Source of the DNA: Actinomycetes bacterium
GTDB lineage: Bacteria; Actinomycetota; Actinomycetes; Actinomycetales; Demequinaceae
DNA length: 17,481 bases
Assembly (NCBI GenBank): GCA_023411615.1
Contig: JAEYOR010000043.1
Span: 1-17,481, forward strand
Direction: 5' to 3'
Both the position numbers and the translations under genes were made by a program. Shown piece by piece: positions 13,705 through 17,481 of the stretch. The notes below the pieces were generated by a model that saw nothing but the letters and a program-made list of their open reading frames with translations, was not told the DNA's origin and made no database searches. Position 1 is the stretch's first letter; every line of letters begins with the position of its first letter.

Positions 13705-14341
13705 TGGAATGCGTCGTATGCGTTGGTCAAACCGCGCACTGCTGATCTTTCCGGGAGTTCTCATGTTGACGGCGTGCGGGCTCACAGATTCCGCATCATC
13801 GACAGAGACGTTCGATCAGCGCATTGCCGCCGTGATCGAGGATGCCCAGGAGAACGGTGCGAGTGAGCGTCAAATCGAGGCGCTCAGGGTCGCACAGGAA
13901 CAGGGTTACGTGTCCTTCGATATTGCGCGTGACGCTGCGCTTGCATCGATTGATTGCATGGCGAGATCGGGGGTGGACGCGACATATTCGGAGCGTGACG
14001 ACGGATCGGGCGTCAAGATTCCGACTTTTGTGGCGTCCCTCGCAGGTGGAAACCAGGATGCGATCAGCGCGATCGTGGATTCATGCAGTCGCACGGAGGA
14101 AGCATGGGTCTCCAAGATGTACCAACTTCAACCGTCGACGCAGAACGCGCGCGATCAAAACCTGACGCGAGCGATTCCCGCAATCCGGCAATGTCTGATC
14201 GAAAACGGCGTCACAGTTCAGGCGGACGCGTCGCGAGACGAGGTAGTTCAGGCGGCGATTGAGCTGTCTCGCGAAACCGGCTCCGGAGGTGATGCGCCGC
14301 CCGTTGACTGCATGGTCGAGGCAGGCGTGACCGCTTATTGA
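13694..14341 (+). CDS. Four-cysteine lipoprotein, paralogue 6 (module 3)
   Basis: A 215-aa lipoprotein (from GTG 13694) with lipobox LTAC (C28) and the family landmarks NGAS..Q (54-60), C88, C131, MYQLQP (142-147), C167 and C206. GTG 13694 overlaps the peptide-relic stop by 11 nt, as in modules 1 and 2. ATG 13709, giving 210 aa, is an equally possible start. A much longer frame from 13568 crosses the peptide relic and would not begin with a signal peptide. It lies between DUF4229 and menA, convergent with menA and 13 nt from its stop, and is flanked by the 97-bp repeats. Function is unknown; immunity is inferred from the module layout. Confidence 0.84.
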   Translation: MIISGMRRMRWSNRALLIFPGVLMLTACGLTDSASSTETFDQRIAAVIEDAQENGASERQIEALRVAQEQGYVSFDIARDAALASIDCMARSGVDATYSERDDGSGVKIPTFVASLAGGNQDAISAIVDSCSRTEEAWVSKMYQLQPSTQNARDQNLTRAIPAIRQCLIENGVTVQADASRDEVVQAAIELSRETGSGGDAPPVDCMVEAGVTAY

Positions 14342-14347
14342 CGCGGC

Positions 14348-14444
14348 GGCTGGCTCAGGAAACCAGGATGCCGAGCGCGAGTAGCGCGGCATAGGCCATC
14401 CCAATCCAGCCAAGCCCCAGGAAGACGGGCTTGAGTGCGAGGCC
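14348..14444. repeat. Right copy of the 97-bp direct repeat (genuine menA 3' end)
   Basis: This is the partner of 13346-13442, with 8 mismatches. It encodes the last 30 or so residues of MenA and its stop, so it is the original; the left copy is the derived one. Confidence 0.9.
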
Positions 14445-15227
14445 ACGTGCGCCGAGGAGCACCGAGACCGCGGCGAGCAGCGCAGGCAGGGCCACCATCG
14501 TGGCGAGCAGTGCCCACGGCAGCGCGAAGCCGACGATGACGGCACATGCGACAGGTGCGAGCACCACCACCGCGAAGAGGCGCCGCGTGCGGCCTTCCCC
14601 CAACTTGACGGCGAGAGTGCGCTTCCCGGCAACAGTGTCACCTTCCACATCCCGCACGTTGTTCACCATGAGCAGCGCAACCGCATTGAGACCGACACCG
14701 ACTGAGGCGACCGCGGCCCACCACGTGACTGAACCCGCCTGCGTCACCATGGTGCCGAGCACGGCCACCGGGCCAAAGAACACGAGCACTGCCACCTCGC
14801 CCCAACCGCGGTAGCCGTAGGGGTTCTTTGTCGCGGTATATGCCCACGCGGCGCCCACGGCGAGGGCACCTACGGCGAGCAGGACCCACTGACCGGTCAT
14901 CACGCACAAGGCGACACCTGCAGTCGCGCCAATGATGCTCGCAATCCAGGCCGCCCTCTTCACCACGCTCGGGCGGGCGCGGCCGGATGCGACAAGGCGC
15001 GTGGGCCCCACGCGGTTCACATCGGTGCCGCGCACGCCGTCCGCATAGTCGTTGGCGTAATTCGACGCGATCTGCAGCGCGAGTCCCACGATGAGAGCAA
15101 GGAGTGCGGGCAACGGCCTGAACGAACCCTCTTGGGCGGCAGCAGCGGAGCCGACGACAACGGCGGCAATCGCCGTCCACAGCGTGCGGGGGCGTGCGCC
15201 ATCAATCCAGTCGCGGGGCGTTGTCAT
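14355..15227 (-). CDS. menA: 1,4-dihydroxy-2-naphthoate polyprenyltransferase
   Basis: A 290-aa UbiA-superfamily membrane enzyme. The prenyl-diphosphate and Mg-binding motif is visible at about residues 56-69 (NYANDYADG..GTD), and about eight membrane segments follow the N-terminal RPRTLW. It attaches the polyprenyl chain to 1,4-dihydroxy-2-naphthoate, giving demethylmenaquinone. The ATG overlaps the menE stop by 4 nt, so menE and menA are co-translated. Its 3' end is duplicated at 13346, on the far side of the module 3 lipoprotein. Confidence 0.92.
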   Translation of the reverse strand: MTTPRDWIDGARPRTLWTAIAAVVVGSAAAAQEGSFRPLPALLALIVGLALQIASNYANDYADGVRGTDVNRVGPTRLVASGRARPSVVKRAAWIASIIGATAGVALCVMTGQWVLLAVGALAVGAAWAYTATKNPYGYRGWGEVAVLVFFGPVAVLGTMVTQAGSVTWWAAVASVGVGLNAVALLMVNNVRDVEGDTVAGKRTLAVKLGEGRTRRLFAVVVLAPVACAVIVGFALPWALLATMVALPALLAAVSVLLGARGLALKPVFLGLGWIGMAYAALLALGILVS

Positions 15228-16270
15228 GTGGCGTTCCGTCCTAGGTCAGCAGCCAAGCTCTTCAGCAGCGGGTAGTTCACTTTGCCCGATGGCAGGCGTG
15301 GAAGTGCCGCAACCACCACCAGCTCGCGAGGCAACGCGTAGCCAGGCAGATGTGGTTCCAAAGCGGCACGAAAATCCCACAGTCGCTCAGTGCGCTCGCG
15401 GTCGCGCGGGACCACAAACGACACGACAGCCTCACCCCACTCCGCACTTGGCGCACCCACCACGGCGGATTCATGCACCCAGTCGAGTTGATCGACTGCC
15501 TGCTCCACCATGCGCGGATGCACTTTGAGGCCTCCCGTGGTGATGACATGGTCTGCCCGGCCCAGCACCCGCAGCGCACCCTCGCCGTCCCACTCGCCAA
15601 GGTCCGCGGTGACGAGCCACCGACGCTCCTCATGGATCTCCCACACGTCCGGACGTTCGGGTCGGTAGCCATCGGCGAGAGCGGAGGTGGCAATGAGGAT
15701 GCGCCCGTCCTCACGGACGCGTACTGAGGTGTCGCCAATAGGCCTGCCGTCGTAGACGCAACCGCCTGCGGTCTCCGTCATCCCATACGTGCGTACCACC
15801 GGCGCCGGGACGTCTTCCATCCCCAGCGCCGCACCGCCAACTAGCACCGCGTCAAAGGAGGCGAGGGCGTCACGCGCGCCAGCGTCGGCCATGACCCGGC
15901 GCAACTGGGTGGGAACGAGCGACGTGTACCGGCGCCCCTCGCTCGGGAGGCGCTGCGCGGCGGCGACAAAAGCGTCGGCCGTGAACGACCCCGGCGACAC
16001 GCTCGCGAGCGCCGTGCCACCCAAAGCCGCGCGGACCACCACCATCGCGCCGGCGATCCGGTCGGTGGGCAGTGCAAGCACCCAGTGGCCGTCGCCCCCC
16101 AACCGAGCGGCAGTCGCTCCTGCCGAGGCTCGCAATGCGCGCCCAGGCAACAGCACCTCAGCAGGCGTGCCAGTGGAACCCGACGTGTCAACGGCGATGC
16201 CACTCACCCGGCCCGCCAGAGCGTCGGTAATGGCGTCGGCCGCACCGTCCTTCAGCCGCGCGTAGTCCAT
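15224..16270 (-). CDS. menE: o-Succinylbenzoate-CoA ligase
   Basis: A 348-aa member of the ANL (acyl-adenylating) superfamily, of the short kind common in actinobacteria. It has the phosphate-binding loop TSGSTGTP (29-36), YGMTET (162-167), D223 in TADLGEWD, the hinge-region GRADHVITTGG (237-247) and catalytic K330 in PSGKVNY. It activates o-succinylbenzoate to its CoA ester in menaquinone synthesis. The first 25 residues look shorter than in full-length ANL enzymes. A TAGGCT box 6 nt before the ATG suggests a leaderless menE-menA transcript. Confidence 0.92.
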   Translation of the reverse strand: MDYARLKDGAADAITDALAGRVSGIAVDTSGSTGTPAEVLLPGRALRASAGATAARLGGDGHWVLALPTDRIAGAMVVVRAALGGTALASVSPGSFTADAFVAAAQRLPSEGRRYTSLVPTQLRRVMADAGARDALASFDAVLVGGAALGMEDVPAPVVRTYGMTETAGGCVYDGRPIGDTSVRVREDGRILIATSALADGYRPERPDVWEIHEERRWLVTADLGEWDGEGALRVLGRADHVITTGGLKVHPRMVEQAVDQLDWVHESAVVGAPSAEWGEAVVSFVVPRDRERTERLWDFRAALEPHLPGYALPRELVVVAALPRLPSGKVNYPLLKSLAADLGRNAT

Positions 16271-16282
16271 GGATCCAGCCTA
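16271..16282 (-). promoter_or_regulatory. menE: Putative leaderless -10 box (TAGGCT) of menE-menA
   Basis: On the minus strand TAGGCT (16282-16277) is followed by GGATCC and then the menE ATG at 16270. It lies only 9 nt from the oppositely oriented box at 16292, so the two promoters are back to back and their RNA polymerase footprints would overlap. Confidence 0.55.
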
Positions 16283-16291
16283 AGTGGCCCC

Positions 16292-16303
16292 TAGACTCGA
16301 CAT
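16292..16303 (+). promoter_or_regulatory. Putative leaderless -10 box (TAGACT) of the DUF3048 gene
   Basis: TAGACT (16292-16297) plus a 6-nt spacer leads to the ATG at 16304, with no Shine-Dalgarno sequence in between. The menE box faces the other way immediately upstream. Confidence 0.55.
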
Positions 16304-17362
16304 ATGCGCAAAGGCATGGGGGCAGTAGTAGCGGTGACGGCACTAGCGATTGCCGCATGCGCCCCGCAGGAGATCACGCCGGCGACCGTGACGGTGACGC
16401 CGGACCCAACGCCCTTGCGATCCGCGGCCGTCTCGCCGCCGCCGGACCCGATCCCTTCGGTGGCGTGGCCGCTCACGGGTCTTGATGCGTCGGAAGCGGA
16501 TGCGGCGGCGCTCGCTAAACCGGCGATTGCGGTGAAGATCCCCAATGACACGGCACACTCGCGCCCTCAGAAGAACCTTGAGTACGCAGACATCGTTTTT
16601 GAGCAGTACGTGGAAGGCGGAGTGCCGCGCCTTGTGGCGGTGTTCCATTCGAACCAGCCCGAAGAAGTGGGCCCTGTGCGCTCCATGCGCGAGATGGACC
16701 CGAACATCGTCGGCTCCTTTGGTGGGCCGCTCGTGTTCTCCGGAGCGAACCCGTATGTGATGAAAGTGGCCCGCAACTCTGGTCAGTTGCTCATTGCCGA
16801 GGATGTGGGATCCAAGGGATTCTTCCGTACCAAGGACCGCAAGGCACCGTACAACCTTCATGTCCGTTTGGCCGACGTGCTCGAGCAGTCGCCGGACGCC
16901 GCCGCTCCGCCCGCACAGTTCGCTTACGCCTACCCCGCCGAGCTCGCCACCGCTGTCACCGAGGGTGCGCCGTCGACGCACATCAGCTTGCGCCTGTCAG
17001 GTCACGGCGAGCCCAAGTGGGACTGGGATGAGGCATCGCAAACCTGGTTGCGGAGCGAGTTCTCCGACCCCCACATGACGGTGGACGGCAACCGCATCTC
17101 TGCGGCCAACGTGCTCGTGCTCTTTGTTCGCATCAACATGAGCAACGGTTTGCCGGTGTCGCAGATGATCGTGGAGGACAGTCCCGGATACCTCGCAACG
17201 GGCGGCCACTACATCCCGATCCTATGGACCAAGACGGAGCGCACCGGCGCGTACATCGTCACCACCGAAGCCGGAGAGCCCGTCACCCTTGCCCCCGGTC
17301 AAACGTGGATCGAGCTCATCCCCAACGCTGGCATCGCAGTAGGCAAGGCCGAGTTCTCCTAG
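16304..17362 (+). CDS. DUF3048 domain-containing lipoprotein (YerB-like)
   Basis: A 352-aa predicted lipoprotein: MRKG, a hydrophobic core and lipobox IAAC (C19), followed by a Pro/Thr-rich linker to about residue 50. The DUF3048 signature is clear: SRPQKNLEYADIVFE, VEGGVPRLVAVFHS and EVGPVRSMREMD in succession at about 86-130. The C-terminal part (after about 235) should be the associated C-terminal domain, with LVLFVRI and GHYIPILW visible. The biochemical function of the family is not established. The gene is divergent from menE and appears monocistronic within the window. Confidence 0.88.
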   Translation: MRKGMGAVVAVTALAIAACAPQEITPATVTVTPDPTPLRSAAVSPPPDPIPSVAWPLTGLDASEADAAALAKPAIAVKIPNDTAHSRPQKNLEYADIVFEQYVEGGVPRLVAVFHSNQPEEVGPVRSMREMDPNIVGSFGGPLVFSGANPYVMKVARNSGQLLIAEDVGSKGFFRTKDRKAPYNLHVRLADVLEQSPDAAAPPAQFAYAYPAELATAVTEGAPSTHISLRLSGHGEPKWDWDEASQTWLRSEFSDPHMTVDGNRISAANVLVLFVRINMSNGLPVSQMIVEDSPGYLATGGHYIPILWTKTERTGAYIVTTEAGEPVTLAPGQTWIELIPNAGIAVGKAEFS

Positions 17363-17405
17363 CCCGCCCCCGCCCCCGCCCGCCCGCGCCCCCGCCCCCG
17401 CCCCG
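17363..17405. repeat. C-rich low-complexity tract
   Basis: After the DUF3048 stop come repeats of the type CCCCCG and CCCG, so the minus strand carries many G-runs of three to five and could fold as a G-quadruplex. The remaining bases to 17481 include two CGCTCCACGC copies but no gene I can support. Confidence 0.6.
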
Positions 17406-17481
17406 AGTTTGCGGTGAGCTATTGCGGACCCGCGCACCCGCGCAACCGCGCTCCACGCCGCACCATGCCGCTCCACGCATC

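Noticed and set aside
13346..14444. Insertion sequence bounded by the 97-bp repeats
   Set aside because: There is no transposase, no terminal inverted repeats, and the duplication is far longer than any usual target-site duplication.
17222..17476. Minus-strand open frame at the right edge
   Set aside because: It overlaps the DUF3048 gene in antisense and translates the C-rich tract into a Gly/Ala-rich run without any motif.
1..17481. tRNA, rRNA or riboswitch genes
   Set aside because: No cloverleaf, rRNA-like block or known aptamer pattern was seen by eye in any gap. A covariance-model scan would be needed to exclude small RNAs.

Overview
The window is high-GC DNA with tightly overlapping genes (ATGA/GTGA junctions), GTG and TTG starts, and several TAnnnT boxes 6-7 nt before a start codon, as in leaderless actinobacterial transcripts. 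With a System II cytochrome c maturation operon, menA/menE, DUF4229 and DUF3048 proteins, this points to an actinomycete, probably in or near the Micrococcales. I cannot name the genus.

Housekeeping frame. Positions 190-5112 hold one operon: glutaredoxin-like protein, histidine phosphatase, ResA-like thioredoxin lipoprotein, CcdA, ResB and CcsB. Together they deliver reductant and heme for c-type cytochrome assembly outside the membrane. At the other end are a GT4 glycosyltransferase (11925), a DUF4229 membrane protein (13092), convergent menA and menE (menaquinone synthesis) and a divergent DUF3048 lipoprotein (16304). A ccs-to-men neighbourhood is familiar in actinobacteria; here accessory DNA interrupts it twice.

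Accessory region. Between ccsB and the glycosyltransferase lie two small lipoproteins (5112, 5711), a MacAB-like exporter (peptidoglycan-binding adaptor 6459, ATPase 7475, permease 8119), a small Sec-secreted bacteriocin-like peptide (9336) and three more lipoproteins (9682, 10578, 11258). A sixth lipoprotein (13694) sits between DUF4229 and menA. All six lipoproteins are paralogues: about 205-215 aa, a lipobox Cys, four further Cys at nearly fixed positions, a GAS..Q motif and an LYxxQP-like motif.

Three of them follow a repeated module: GC hairpin next to a -35-like box, strong ribosome-binding site, secreted-peptide gene, then a lipoprotein whose start overlaps the peptide stop by exactly 11 nt. 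The peptide is intact in module 1, reduced to a 16-codon in-frame relic in module 2, and has lost its signal-peptide region with a frame change in module 3.

Host-gene scars mark the duplications: a 54-bp copy of the glycosyltransferase promoter and start at 10325, a possible piece of the permease end near 10400, and a 97-bp direct repeat of the menA 3' end around module 3. My reading, as inference, is a bacteriocin/exporter locus that expanded a set of probable immunity lipoproteins by tandem duplication while losing the extra toxin copies.
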